Assembly: GCF_001663815.1 (NCBI RefSeq)
Contig: NZ_CP016027.1
Location: 744,001 to 808,000, forward strand
DNA length: 64,000 nt
From: Halothiobacillus diazotrophicus
Lineage (GTDB): Bacteria; Pseudomonadota; Gammaproteobacteria; Halothiobacillales; Halothiobacillaceae
Direction of reading: 5' to 3'
This document shows positions 28,835 through 36,973 of the stretch, in pieces. Made by a program: the position numbers and the translations under genes. The notes beneath the pieces were generated by a model that worked only from the letters and a program-made list of their open reading frames with translations, was not told the DNA's origin and did not search any database. Position 1 is the first letter of the stretch. Each line of letters starts with the position of its first letter.

Positions 28835-29200
28835 TCAGAGATTGTTCTGTTCAGCCCAGTCTTTGAGTTGTTCGAGCACCCTCAGGGTAGAACGTCCGAA
28901 GTCGGTTATCCCATAGGCAACGGCAATTGGCCGCGTACTCAGTACCTTGCGTTCTATCAAGCCGATATCCTCCATTTCTTTCAGCCGCTGGTTCACCATC
29001 TTCTTGCTCGCTCCGCCAAGCTGTCGTGCTAGATCGTTAAAACGCACCGGTCCCTCCTGCAAGTGCCAGAGGATGGAACCCTTCCACTTGCCACCGATGA
29101 CTCGCATCCCACGTTCTATGGGGCATGGTTCTGTACAAGTATTGATGACGGTCTTGCGTCCACTGTCCTGCACAGTAATTTTGGGCTTTTCATGAATCAT
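28835..29200 (-). CDS. HxlR family transcriptional regulator
   Basis: The 121-residue winged-helix protein has the family core CPIERGMRVIGGKWKGSILWHL, LARQLGGASKKMVNQRLKEMEDIGLIERKV and YGITDFGRSTLRVLEQL. Cys22 and Cys26 near the N-terminus, just before the core (NTCTEPCPIE), recall redox- or quinone-sensing members. It is divergent from mdaB, a quinone reductase, and is likely its repressor. There is no ribosome site before the ATG, but TATACT lies 11 bases upstream, so the message may be leaderless. The gene is of lower GC than the flanking housekeeping genes. Confidence 0.92.
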   Translation of the reverse strand: MIHEKPKITVQDSGRKTVINTCTEPCPIERGMRVIGGKWKGSILWHLQEGPVRFNDLARQLGGASKKMVNQRLKEMEDIGLIERKVLSTRPIAVAYGITDFGRSTLRVLEQLKDWAEQNNL

Positions 29201-29267
29201 GGTTACTAAAAGTATACTGATTGACTATGGTTCCCTAGCCTAACACCATATCCAACGGTTTACCGTT
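29201..29267. promoter_or_regulatory. Divergent hxlR/mdaB promoter region with inverted repeat
   Basis: The 84-base gap between the divergent genes includes GGTTACTAAAAGTATAC (29201-29217) abutting the hxlR start codon, which read on the minus strand includes a -10-like TATACT. A perfect inverted repeat AACGG-TTTA-CCGTT lies at 29254-29267 just before the mdaB ribosome site. Either is a candidate HxlR operator. Confidence 0.45.
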
Positions 29268-29284
29268 ACTAGGGGAGCACAACC

Positions 29285-29869
29285 ATGTCCAATTTCTTGA
29301 TCATCAATGCTCATGAGTATTACCCCTTCGCCGAAGGCCGCCTTAACCAAACGCTGGTAGAGCTTGCTATCGAGCATCTGATCTCGAAGGGACACAGCAT
29401 CAAAACCACGACCATGAAGGATGGTTATGAGATTGAAGCCGAACTCGAAAAGCATCAGTGGGCAGATGTGATTATCTTGCAGTCACCGGTCAACTGGATG
29501 GGCGTCCCCTGGCCCTTCAAAAAATACATGGACGAGATCTACACCGCAGGAATGGCGGGGCAGTTATGCAACGGAGATGGCCGCACGAGTGAGGCACCAA
29601 AGAAAAACTACGGCGCTGGCGGCACGCTGCAGGGTAAGCGTTACATGTTGTCACTGACTTTCAATGCACCAGCCGAGGCTTTCAATGATCCAAACGAGTA
29701 TTTGTTTCAGGGCAAGTCGGTGGATGATTTGTTTTTCCCAATGCATATGAATTTTCGGTTCTTCGGGATGGAGTCCCTAACCACTTTCGCCTGCTATGAC
29801 GTGATGAAGAATCCGACCATCAAAGCGGACTTAGAACGCTTCCTTGAACATCTTCATCGCCACTTCTGA
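29285..29869 (+). CDS. mdaB: NAD(P)H:quinone oxidoreductase, MdaB type
   Basis: This 194-residue flavodoxin-like FAD enzyme reduces quinones by two electrons and protects against redox cyclers. Family markers are [21 protein letters not shown] at the start, [29 protein letters not shown] and [22 protein letters not shown]-type segments. The ATG has an upstream AGGGGAGCACAACC ribosome site. It is divergent from the HxlR regulator and followed 14 bases later by the GFA protein, forming a small stress operon of lower GC content than its surroundings. Confidence 0.93.
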   Translation: MSNFLIINAHEYYPFAEGRLNQTLVELAIEHLISKGHSIKTTTMKDGYEIEAELEKHQWADVIILQSPVNWMGVPWPFKKYMDEIYTAGMAGQLCNGDGRTSEAPKKNYGAGGTLQGKRYMLSLTFNAPAEAFNDPNEYLFQGKSVDDLFFPMHMNFRFFGMESLTTFACYDVMKNPTIKADLERFLEHLHRHF

Positions 29870-29883
29870 TATAGGGGCTTACA

Positions 29884-30285
29884 ATGACCAACAGCTATCA
29901 GGTTCACTGCGATTGTGGCGCGGTGAAAATGGAAATGACGGGCATGCCGAACGTCCAAGCCTATTGCCATTGTGAAGACTGTCGCATGTTGCTGGATGTT
30001 CCCTATCACTCCATTACGGCCTGGGACAGGGATCAAGTTGTGATCAAGGCGGGCGAAGACATGTTGGTGGAATATAAGCGTCCGGACCGCGAAATGACGC
30101 GTGTGTTTTGCCGCCTCTGTGGTGAGACGCTCTACAACACCAATGTGATGGGTTGGCGCTTGGTTTCGCAACTATTGATCCGCAAGTGCAACGAGTTTGT
30201 CGTTCCGGAGGAACTCCGCCCAACCGCGCACTTTTACTACAACGAACGCGTCATGAATATCGACGACGCCCTACCGAAGAAGTGA
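29884..30285 (+). CDS. GFA / CENP-V domain protein
   Basis: The 133 residues have the beta-tent GFA fold with the zinc ligands in order: CDCGAV near the N-terminus, YCHCEDCRMLL, and FCRLCGETLYN. Members are named after glutathione-dependent formaldehyde-activating enzyme, but the catalytic assignment is disputed and many have unknown function. It follows mdaB at 14 bases and probably shares its promoter, pointing to detoxification of reactive electrophiles. Confidence 0.88.
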   Translation: MTNSYQVHCDCGAVKMEMTGMPNVQAYCHCEDCRMLLDVPYHSITAWDRDQVVIKAGEDMLVEYKRPDREMTRVFCRLCGETLYNTNVMGWRLVSQLLIRKCNEFVVPEELRPTAHFYYNERVMNIDDALPKK

Positions 30286-30392
30286 ATAGCTCACTAGGCA
30301 GCATGAAACCTTTGGTAATGATGAGTTTATAAAATCACATAGGAAACTGATATAAAAGGATTTATTTAACAACACCGAATGTCCACGAATAG

Positions 30393-30423
30393 GAAAGCCC
30401 CGCTTACTAATTGCGGGGCTTTC
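30393..30423. terminator. Terminator hairpin between GFA gene and sodB
   Basis: An 11-bp perfect stem GAAAGCCCCGC / GCGGGGCTTTC has loop TTACTAATT. It can serve both the rightward mdaB-GFA unit and leftward sodB. The inner stem is the same as in the hairpin at 28634-28661. Confidence 0.75.
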
Positions 30424-30465
30424 GCATTCGTCACTTCCGTCCCGAGAACGGGACGAATGTCAGGA

Positions 30466-31074
30466 TTACTTGGCGTCGGCGTAGCGCTGCGCGACGGCAT
30501 CCCAGCTGATGACGTCCCAGATCGCCTTGAGGTAATCCGGACGGCGGTTCTGGTAACGCAGGTAGTAGGCGTGTTCCCACACGTCGATGCCCAGGATCGG
30601 AGTGCCCTTCACTTCCGCGATATCCATGACCGGGTTGTCCTGGTTCGGGGTGGAGCAGACGGCCAACTTGCCTTCCGGGGTCACGACGAGCCAGGCCCAA
30701 CCGGAACCGAAGCGGGTAGCGCCGGCGGTATTCACCTGATCGCGGAATGCGGAGAAGGAACCGAAGGTGCTCGCGATGTCATCCGCCAGCGCGCCCGTCG
30801 GCTCGCCACCGCCGTTGGGCGACAGGATGGACCAGAACAGGGTGTGGTTGAAGTGACCGCCGCCGTTGTTGCGGACGGCAGGCGTCAGCTTGGAGACGTT
30901 GGCCATGATGTCCTCGATGGGCTTGTCGTCCCATTCGGTACCGGCAATGGCGTTGTTGCAGTTGGTCACATAAGCGCCATGGTGCTTCGAGTAGTGAATC
31001 TCCATGGTCTGCGCATCGATGGATTTATCCAGTGCGCCATAGTCGTAGCTCAGTTCCGGCAGTTGGAAAGCCAT
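30466..31074 (-). CDS. sodB: Superoxide dismutase, Fe type
   Basis: The 202-residue enzyme dismutates superoxide in the cytoplasm. Metal ligands are visible in [24 protein letters not shown] and the [19 protein letters not shown] motif (Asp and His). The sequence [15 protein letters not shown] and the residues around GSGWAWLVV suggest an iron rather than a manganese enzyme, though metal choice cannot be proved by eye. The start was chosen at the ATG preceded by CAAGGAGTACGAGAT; the open frame upstream has no ribosome site. Confidence 0.95.
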   Translation of the reverse strand: MAFQLPELSYDYGALDKSIDAQTMEIHYSKHHGAYVTNCNNAIAGTEWDDKPIEDIMANVSKLTPAVRNNGGGHFNHTLFWSILSPNGGGEPTGALADDIASTFGSFSAFRDQVNTAGATRFGSGWAWLVVTPEGKLAVCSTPNQDNPVMDIAEVKGTPILGIDVWEHAYYLRYQNRRPDYLKAIWDVISWDAVAQRYADAK

Positions 31075-31278
31075 ATCTCGTACTCCTTGAATTCGGGTTT
31101 TCGGGGGATCAAAACAACGTTTGAACACGTCGGCTGAATTTATAGCACATCCCTGCTTCCCTTTCAGAAGCGATACGAAGGGCAACACTGCACTTGCCCG
31201 CTTTACCGGGCAGGGTTTCGGTGTATATTCGCGGAGTTTCCCTTCTTGTCAAACGTTCAAGAAACCCGGGGGTTCCAT

Positions 31279-31863
31279 ATGGTTATCGACACCTTCCGCA
31301 TCGCCCGCAAATCCGATGCCGACGTGCTGGCAAACCTCGTCAACGGGGCCTACCGGCCTCAAACCGGCGAAGCGGGCTGGACCCACGAAGCCCATCTGGT
31401 GACCGGAAAACGCACGCATATCGGCCATATCACGCAGTTGCTGAACCGCCCGGACGCCGTGATCCTCGTCGGTCTTGCCAGCTCGGAAATCGTAGCCTGT
31501 GCCCTGGTGGAGAAGACCGGAGCATCCAGTCACATCGGCATGCTGGCCGTCCATCCGAAGCGTCAGGGCTTGGGCTTGGGCAAACAGATGCTGGCTCACG
31601 CCGAAAAATACGCGCACACCTTCTTCGGCGCCGAAACGTACGTCTTGCAGGTGATTTCGGCTCGGCCCGAACTGATCGCCTTCTACCAGCGGCAGGGCTA
31701 TGCCCCCACCGGGGAGACCCGGGCCTTTCCCCATTCGGCCGATGTGGGCGAACCGATCGCGCCGGATCTCGGCATCCTGATCATGGAAAAATCCGCCTCG
31801 ACTCCCTCCAAATCATCAGGCGCCCAAACCACCGCCCACCAGGACATGAGCGCGATTACCTGA
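31279..31863 (+). CDS. GNAT family N-acetyltransferase
   Basis: The 194 residues have the acetyl-CoA-binding signature IGMLAVHPKRQGLGLGKQML (Q-x-x-G-x-G) and the C-terminal VISARPELIAFYQRQGYAPTGE typical of GNAT enzymes. The substrate is unknown; small-molecule amine acetylation is likely. The chosen ATG has GGGGGTTCCAT before it. A Ser/Thr-rich tail of about 25 residues after the fold (EKSASTPSKSSGAQTTAH) is not part of the domain. It is transcribed divergently from sodB. Confidence 0.85.
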   Translation: MVIDTFRIARKSDADVLANLVNGAYRPQTGEAGWTHEAHLVTGKRTHIGHITQLLNRPDAVILVGLASSEIVACALVEKTGASSHIGMLAVHPKRQGLGLGKQMLAHAEKYAHTFFGAETYVLQVISARPELIAFYQRQGYAPTGETRAFPHSADVGEPIAPDLGILIMEKSASTPSKSSGAQTTAHQDMSAIT

Positions 31864-32177
31864 CACAGACCAACCGCCCGATCTCACCCCACAGACCGAA
31901 AACCCAACCACGACCAAAGATATTTACTCATGCAAATCAATAGCATGAGAAATATATTCCCACACATAAATACTGGTATTGATCGGCCAACGATGTTAGA
32001 AAGTAGACGTCGGTCAGGAATTCGGACAACAAGATACTCAGGGATTTCCCGGTTGTTTACGCGTGTTGCAACCACCTGCCGCGCACTGTGCAGACAGACA
32101 AAAACAAGACAATAACGAAACAACATAGGAACCGATCCCACGGGCATAACCAGGCCCGAAACGAACAGGAGCAAGCA
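31864..32177. other. Non-coding stretch between GNAT gene and yidB
   Basis: This 314-base gap is lower in GC than the genes around it and has A/T-rich patches near 31,915-31,990. I see no convincing coding frame, RNA gene or repeat. It probably carries the yidB promoter; a clear -35/-10 pair could not be assigned. Confidence 0.5.
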
Positions 32178-32591
32178 ATGGGACTATTCGACAGCATCGC
32201 GAACCAAGCCGCCAACGCGCTTTCCGGACAGGGAAACGCCGGCACAACCACCATGTTCGACACGATCACCGCCCTGCTCGCCAATCCGGAGATCGGCGGT
32301 ATTTCGGGACTGGTGGACGCGTTTCAGCAGCATGGACTCGGCAACATCATCGCATCCTGGGTTGGCGACGGGGAGAATCTTCCGATCTCCGGCTGCCAGC
32401 TGCTTTCCGTACTCGGCAACGCTCAAATGCAGCGTGTTGCCCGCAAGTTGGGCCTATCGGTCGACGAGGCATCCGACGCGGTTGCCGGTGCACTCCCCCA
32501 GGTGGTCGACAAGCTCAGTCCGAACGGTCAAATGCCCGATAGCGACATGCTCGCTCAGGGTCTTGCTCTGTTGGGTCGCCTAGGCCGCTAA
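32178..32591 (+). CDS. YidB family protein (DUF937)
   Basis: The 137 residues match YidB: MGLFDSIANQAANALS at the start, LVDAFQQHGLGNIIASWVGDGENLPISG-type middle, and the C-terminal LGLSVDEASDAVAGALPQVVDKLSPNG. The role of YidB is not established. A Gly/Ala-rich flexible linker joins the two halves. The ATG has ACAGGAGCAAGCA upstream. It heads a row of small envelope-protein genes. Confidence 0.88.
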   Translation: MGLFDSIANQAANALSGQGNAGTTTMFDTITALLANPEIGGISGLVDAFQQHGLGNIIASWVGDGENLPISGCQLLSVLGNAQMQRVARKLGLSVDEASDAVAGALPQVVDKLSPNGQMPDSDMLAQGLALLGRLGR

Positions 32592-32663
32592 CCACGCCGC
32601 ATGCCCTGTCGCGGGCCCGCGCAAGCGCAAGGAAGATATTCGCTGCACATCAAGGATCAGCCC

Positions 32664-32942
32664 ATGAATACGCCGCCCCGTCACCTGCCCTTCCCGATCT
32701 GGGTCATCCTGCTCGATTTCCTTGGCACGGGATTATTCGCTCTGGGTGCCTACCTCCTCTACCACCCCGAAACGACAGTCGTTCCTGCAAATTTTCGGTT
32801 CGCGTTCGATGGGCCGGCCTGGATGGCCATCGGATTTCTTCTGACACTGCCCTTGATCCTGCAGATCGTCCGAATTGCCAAGACGGCCAATCAGCGTCAG
32901 GATGCCGACAAACACGAACGCTCAGAACCAACCGTTCAATGA
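32664..32942 (+). CDS. Small membrane protein, two helices
   Basis: The 92-residue protein has a hydrophobic segment at about 11-32 (WVILLDFLGTGLFALGAYLLYH), a short polar loop and a second at about 53-70 (WMAIGFLLTLPLILQIVRI), followed by a charged cytoplasmic tail. I do not recognise a named family. The start is the ATG preceded by AAGGATCAGCCC. Its stop codon forms the first three bases of a 13-bp tandem repeat. Confidence 0.6.
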   Translation: MNTPPRHLPFPIWVILLDFLGTGLFALGAYLLYHPETTVVPANFRFAFDGPAWMAIGFLLTLPLILQIVRIAKTANQRQDADKHERSEPTVQ

Positions 32943-32990
32943 AGCCCTTGAATGAAGCCCTTGAATGAATCCCTTGAATGAACCCCTTGG
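32940..32990. repeat. 13-bp tandem repeat, about 3.9 copies
   Basis: The units are TGAAGCCCTTGAA, TGAAGCCCTTGAA, TGAATCCCTTGAA and a partial TGAACCCCTTGG. Each starts with TGA, and the first is the stop codon of the preceding membrane-protein gene. It lies in the short gap before the DUF6868 gene. Confidence 0.85.
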
Positions 32991-33008
32991 CGGCTGTCAG
33001 AGGCAACG

Positions 33009-33260
33009 GTGACCATGTCCATGACTGAACTGACCACCTTTCTGGGGTGGTGCACCTTGATCAACACGGTCTTGCTGTTCGTGGCGTTTCTCATGTTGTC
33101 GTTGGCCAGAAAAAGGATCATGACCATCCATGCCCGAATTTTCCAGGTTCCCGAGGAAGCACTACCGGGTATCTACCTCGGTTTTCTTGGCAAGTACAAG
33201 CTCTTGATCGTCGTATTCAATCTCGTCCCCTATCTTGCTTTGCGGCTGATGGGGCACTGA
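33009..33260 (+). CDS. DUF6868 family small membrane protein
   Basis: The 83 residues have two membrane helices (FLGWCTLINTVLLFVAFLML and LLIVVFNLVPYLALRLM) around a polar loop containing IHARIFQVPEEALPGIYLGFLGKYK, a pattern I associate with DUF6868. Function is unknown. The start may be the GTG five bases after AGAGG, or the ATGs two and four codons later. It lies between two other small envelope genes. Confidence 0.7.
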   Translation: MTMSMTELTTFLGWCTLINTVLLFVAFLMLSLARKRIMTIHARIFQVPEEALPGIYLGFLGKYKLLIVVFNLVPYLALRLMGH

Positions 33261-33303
33261 TCAGATCCGTATGACCAACCAACCGATCTCTGGGAGGCCG
33301 TTC

Positions 33304-33708
33304 ATGCTTACCGGCAAAACTCATCCGCCTGCGCGAATATTCGCCCTGGTCATGGCCGCACTTGCGGTACTGCTCATCAACCCGGCCCAGGCCGAACAGA
33401 AATTCCCCGATGTGGTATCCGTGCAGACCCACGAGCGCGGTAACGACCGCTTCGATTTCGATGTCACGATTTCCTCGCCGTACGACACCCCGGCACGTTA
33501 TGCCGACGGCATCCGTGCACTCGACGAACACGGCACGGTACTTGGGACACGAAAACTCTGGCACGACCATGCCGACGAGCAACCCTTCACGCGGGACATG
33601 TTCGGCGTACACATTCCCCCGGACATACACCGGGTGATCATTCAGGCCCGTGATCAACGGTACGGCTATGGTGGCAGAACGGTGACCGTGACGCTGCCGC
33701 GCCGATGA
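33304..33708 (+). CDS. Small exported protein of unknown function
   Basis: The 134-residue product has a signal peptide (ARIFALVMAALAVLLINPAQA, cleavage before EQKFPDVV) and a mature domain of about 100 residues with a beta-rich pattern: VVSVQTHERGNDRFDFDVTISSPYDTPARYADGIRAL and a C-terminal RVIIQARDQRYGYGGRTVTVTLP. I do not recognise a named family. The start is the ATG preceded by GGGAGGCCGTTC; a start 11 codons earlier would add residues before the signal. It would act in the periplasm. Confidence 0.65.
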   Translation: MLTGKTHPPARIFALVMAALAVLLINPAQAEQKFPDVVSVQTHERGNDRFDFDVTISSPYDTPARYADGIRALDEHGTVLGTRKLWHDHADEQPFTRDMFGVHIPPDIHRVIIQARDQRYGYGGRTVTVTLPRR

Positions 33709-33794
33709 CTCCACAACCACTGCGCACTGATCACAGGTCGCCGCAATAACCTTTTTCAGCCTCCGGATTTGATGTCGCTTAATAGTGAATCGGA

Positions 33795-33809
33795 GCACTC
33801 GATTGGTGC
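33795..33809. promoter_or_regulatory. Candidate NtrC enhancer site
   Basis: GCACT-CGATT-GGTGC fits the NtrC half-site pattern GCACY-N5-RGTGC exactly. It is centred about 108 bases upstream of the -12 element of the sigma-54 promoter, a normal enhancer distance. Confidence 0.55.
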
Positions 33810-33896
33810 GATTGCCCCCACGGTCGAATCGATTGAACCACCCGACGCAAACCTCTCTCCCTTCCCGATCAAGACATTGCACAAAACCACAATAGC

Positions 33897-33912
33897 TGGC
33901 GCGCTTTTTGCT
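33897..33912 (+). promoter_or_regulatory. Candidate sigma-54 (RpoN) promoter of the channel gene
   Basis: TGGCGCG-CTTT-TTGCT matches the -24/-12 consensus TGGCACG-N4-TTGCW with one substitution. The invariant GG and GC are exactly 12 bases apart. Predicted transcription start is near 33923, leaving a leader of about 57 bases before the channel ATG. Confidence 0.65.
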
Positions 33913-33979
33913 GCATTACAGATGCATGTTTAATGCTTATTAATAAAGCACGTCATTAACGTCTGAAGAGGGAAAGTCC

Positions 33980-34789
33980 ATGGCATATCTAGCGCCGTCA
34001 GAATTCGTCACCAAGATGGTGGACGCAGGGGAATCCAAAGTATTCATGTCGACCCGCGACACCTTGATCCGGGCCTACATGGCCGGCGCCATTCTCGCGC
34101 TGGCGGCCGCTTTCGCGGTTACGGTTGCCGTACAGACCGGTTCGGCGATCCTCGGGGCGGTCCTGTTCCCCGTTGGCTTCTCGATACTCTACCTGATGGG
34201 TTTCGACCTCCTGACCGGGGTATTCGTCCTCACGCCCCTGGCCCTGATCGACAAACGCCCCGGCGTGACCATCGGGGGGGTACTGCGTAACTGGGGGCTC
34301 GTGTTCGTCGGCAACTTCGCCGGCGCCCTCACGGTGGCGCTGATGATGGCCATCGTGTTCACCTACGGCTTCTCGACCCCGCCCAATGCCGTCGGGGCGA
34401 AACTTGCCGGCATCGGGGAAGCCCGGACACTGGGTTACGAGGCACACGGCGCCAATGGCTGGCTCACCATCTTCGTTCGGGGCATGCTCTGCAACTGGAT
34501 GGTTTCCCTGGGCGTCGTCGGCGCCATGATCTCCACCTCCGTGAGCGGCAAGGTCATCGCCATGTGGATGCCGATCATGCTGTTCTTCGCGATGGGCTTC
34601 GAACACTCCGTGGTCAACATGTTCCTGTTCCCGACCGCGCTGATCATGGGCGGCCACTTCACCGTCATGGACTACCTGCTGTGGAACGAACTGCCGACCG
34701 CACTGGGCAACCTGATCGGCGGTCTCGCCCTGACCGGCCTGACCCTGTACTCCACCCACGTGCTGACCCTGCCCAAGCGCAACATCTGA
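33980..34789 (+). CDS. Formate/nitrite transporter family channel (FocA/NirC type)
   Basis: The 269-residue integral membrane protein has six hydrophobic segments in the FNT arrangement, for example LIRAYMAGAILALAAAFAVTVA, the FDLLTGVFVLTPLALID loop, GMLCNWMVSLGVVGAM and FEHSVVNMFLFPTALIM with the conserved His of the channel. FNT channels pass formate, nitrite or similar small anions. The sigma-54 promoter and NtrC site upstream, and the kinase/phosphatase downstream, favour a nitrogen-related substrate such as nitrite. A strong terminator lies after the gene, and the ribosome site is GAGGGAAAGTCC. Confidence 0.92.
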   Translation: MAYLAPSEFVTKMVDAGESKVFMSTRDTLIRAYMAGAILALAAAFAVTVAVQTGSAILGAVLFPVGFSILYLMGFDLLTGVFVLTPLALIDKRPGVTIGGVLRNWGLVFVGNFAGALTVALMMAIVFTYGFSTPPNAVGAKLAGIGEARTLGYEAHGANGWLTIFVRGMLCNWMVSLGVVGAMISTSVSGKVIAMWMPIMLFFAMGFEHSVVNMFLFPTALIMGGHFTVMDYLLWNELPTALGNLIGGLALTGLTLYSTHVLTLPKRNI

Positions 34790-34831
34790 TTCCGACGCAG
34801 CTTTCCGCACCCTAGGATAACGCTAGGATAC

Positions 34832-34866
34832 CCACGGCCTGACGCGCATCAGGCCGTGGCTTTTTC
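34832..34866 (+). terminator. Rho-independent terminator after the channel gene
   Basis: A perfect 11-bp stem CCACGGCCTGA / TCAGGCCGTGG with loop CGCGCA is followed by CTTTTTCC. It lies between the FNT gene and the kinase gene, so read-through or a separate promoter is needed for the latter. Confidence 0.88.
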
Positions 34867-34961
34867 CGGAACCTCCGATTAATGTTGTCCCGAACGGATC
34901 GTTTCGACAGGGACAATATCAATCGAAGATCCCCGAATGGCCGCAAAAATAGACGAGGGAT

Positions 34962-36731
34962 ATGTCGAACACACTGAAAATATCGGCCGGACAGTACAGC
35001 GACAAGGGCCGCAAGGACATCAACCAGGACTTTCACGGTCTCGTTGTCCCCAAGGAACCGCTGCTCGGTGCCAAGGGCATCGCCCTGGCGCTGGCAGACG
35101 GCATCAGCAGCAGTCAGGTCAGCCAAATCGCCAGTCAGGCTGCTGTCCGCGGCTTTCTGGCCGATTACTACAGCACGTCCGAAGCCTGGTCGGTCAAAAC
35201 CTCGGCCGAGCGCGTACTGATCGCCACCAACGCCTGGCTGCATGCTCAGACGCAACAAAGCCCGCACCGCTACGACAAGGACCGAGGCTATGTCTGCACG
35301 CTGAGCGCACTCATCCTCAAGTCCACGACAGCGCACCTCTTCCACATCGGCGATACGCGCATCTATCGCATCAACGGCGATAACCTCGAACAGCTCACGC
35401 AAGACCATCGCATCCAGATCTCTGCGGAGAAAAGCTATCTGAGTCAGGCCATGGGTGTCGATCCGCAGCTCAAATTCGACTATCTGTCGCTGCCGGCCGA
35501 GGTGGGTGACGTGTTCGTGCTGGCAACCGATGGCGTGTACGAGCATCTCGACGCCAGAACGATCGTCCAGACCATCCGGCAGGCGGTCGACTCATCGCAC
35601 GAACAGAGGACCGGCGAGCCGGATGGGAACCTGGACACGGTCGCTCAGAACCTTGTCGAACAGGCGCTGGCCCATGGCAGCACGGACAACCTCACCCTGC
35701 AAATCGTGCGGATCGACGCCCTTCCCCCGCCGGAAGCAAACGAGTTCTTCCAGAAGCTGGTTCAGCTGCCGCTACCGCCGAAACTGGAGCCCCGGACCGT
35801 CTTCGACGGTTACCAGATCGTCCGGGCACTGCACAACAGTCATCGCAGCCATGTGTATCTCGCCGTGGATACCGAAACGGACGAACGGGTCGTGATCAAG
35901 ACCCCGGCTGTGGATCTACGGGAAGACCAGGCCTATCTCGAAAGCTTCCTGATGGCCGAATGGGTGGCCCGACGCATCGACAATGCCCATGTACTCAAGC
36001 CGGCCGCGCACCATCGCCCGCGCAGCGCTCTGTACGTCGTCACCGAATACATCGAGGGCCAGACGCTGGCGCAGTGGCTGATCGACCACCCCAAACCAAA
36101 TCTGGACAGCGTCCGCGACATCGTCGAACAAATCGCCAAAGGGCTTCAGGCTTTCCACCGGCTGGAAATGGTCCATCGCGATCTCAAGCCCGGGAACTTC
36201 ATAATCGATGGCACCGGCACCGTGAAAATCATCGATTTCGGCACCACCAGCGTGGCCGGTCTTCAGGAGATCGCCTCCCCCATTGCCCATTCGCACCTAC
36301 AGGGTGAGGTGCAATATGCCGCCCCGGAATACCTGCTGGGAGAACCCGGCACGGCCCGCTCGGATATCTTCTCCCTCGGCGTCATCGCCTACGAAATGCT
36401 TTCCGGCGGCAAGCTACCCTATGGCGCCCAAGCCGCACGTGCCAATACGCGCGGGGCACAGCGGCGACTCAAATATCGGTCGCTACGAATCGATACGCCG
36501 GCCGTACCGCTCTGGATCGACGAAGCCATCCGCAAGGCCGTGCACCCCAACCCGCTCGAACGCTATGAAGTGCTGTCCGAATTCATGCACGATCTACGCA
36601 CCCCCAACCGCAATTTCCTGATCCGGACCCGCCCCCCACTCATGGAGCGGAATCCGGTCCTGTTCTGGAAAGGCGTCTCCTTGATCCTGGCCGCACTCGT
36701 GGCCATTCTGCTCATCAAATATGTCGTCTGA
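34962..36731 (+). CDS. Bifunctional PP2C phosphatase / Ser-Thr protein kinase, membrane-anchored
   Basis: The 589 residues hold a PP2C-type phosphatase (about 1-245: LADGISSSQ, HIGDTRIYRINGD, VLATDGVYEHL, STDNLTLQIV) and a protein kinase domain (about 280-545). The kinase has Lys313 in VVIKTPAV, the catalytic loop HRDLKPGN (405-412) with Asp407, and DFG at 425-427. A single C-terminal helix (FWKGVSLILAALVAILLIKYVV) anchors it. The nucleotide loop is unusual: LHNSHRSHVYLA replaces the Gly-rich motif. Proteins of this double type occur beside nitrate/nitrite transport genes in Pseudomonas. The target is unknown, but the neighbouring channel is the obvious candidate. Confidence 0.9.
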   Translation: MSNTLKISAGQYSDKGRKDINQDFHGLVVPKEPLLGAKGIALALADGISSSQVSQIASQAAVRGFLADYYSTSEAWSVKTSAERVLIATNAWLHAQTQQSPHRYDKDRGYVCTLSALILKSTTAHLFHIGDTRIYRINGDNLEQLTQDHRIQISAEKSYLSQAMGVDPQLKFDYLSLPAEVGDVFVLATDGVYEHLDARTIVQTIRQAVDSSHEQRTGEPDGNLDTVAQNLVEQALAHGSTDNLTLQIVRIDALPPPEANEFFQKLVQLPLPPKLEPRTVFDGYQIVRALHNSHRSHVYLAVDTETDERVVIKTPAVDLREDQAYLESFLMAEWVARRIDNAHVLKPAAHHRPRSALYVVTEYIEGQTLAQWLIDHPKPNLDSVRDIVEQIAKGLQAFHRLEMVHRDLKPGNFIIDGTGTVKIIDFGTTSVAGLQEIASPIAHSHLQGEVQYAAPEYLLGEPGTARSDIFSLGVIAYEMLSGGKLPYGAQAARANTRGAQRRLKYRSLRIDTPAVPLWIDEAIRKAVHPNPLERYEVLSEFMHDLRTPNRNFLIRTRPPLMERNPVLFWKGVSLILAALVAILLIKYVV

Positions 36732-36973
36732 CTAACCAATATCCCGTTAATCATAAACAGGCATTTAAAATGCATATATCCATAATTTCTCTTGGATAAC
36801 AAAGAATTAATTTTATTGTCGACTCATGGACAGACGAATACCCCTGTGCCATGCTCAGTTTTCGTGCGGTGCCAGATCGCCCAGTGCTCTGCCGAAACGG
36901 CAACCTATCTTGAGCGATCCACCGATCGCTCAACACAGGTCATCCCGACCCCGCAGCATGAAAGGAGTCTTTT

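Noticed and set aside
28741-28866. Small plus-strand frame with GGAGGG before its ATG
   Set aside because: It overlaps the end of hxlR, has no family resemblance and contains codons typical of the opposite strand.
30438-30455. Hairpin CGTCCCG-AGAA-CGGGACG as an additional sodB terminator
   Set aside because: The stem is perfect but no T run follows on the minus strand; the hairpin at 30393-30423 is a better terminator.
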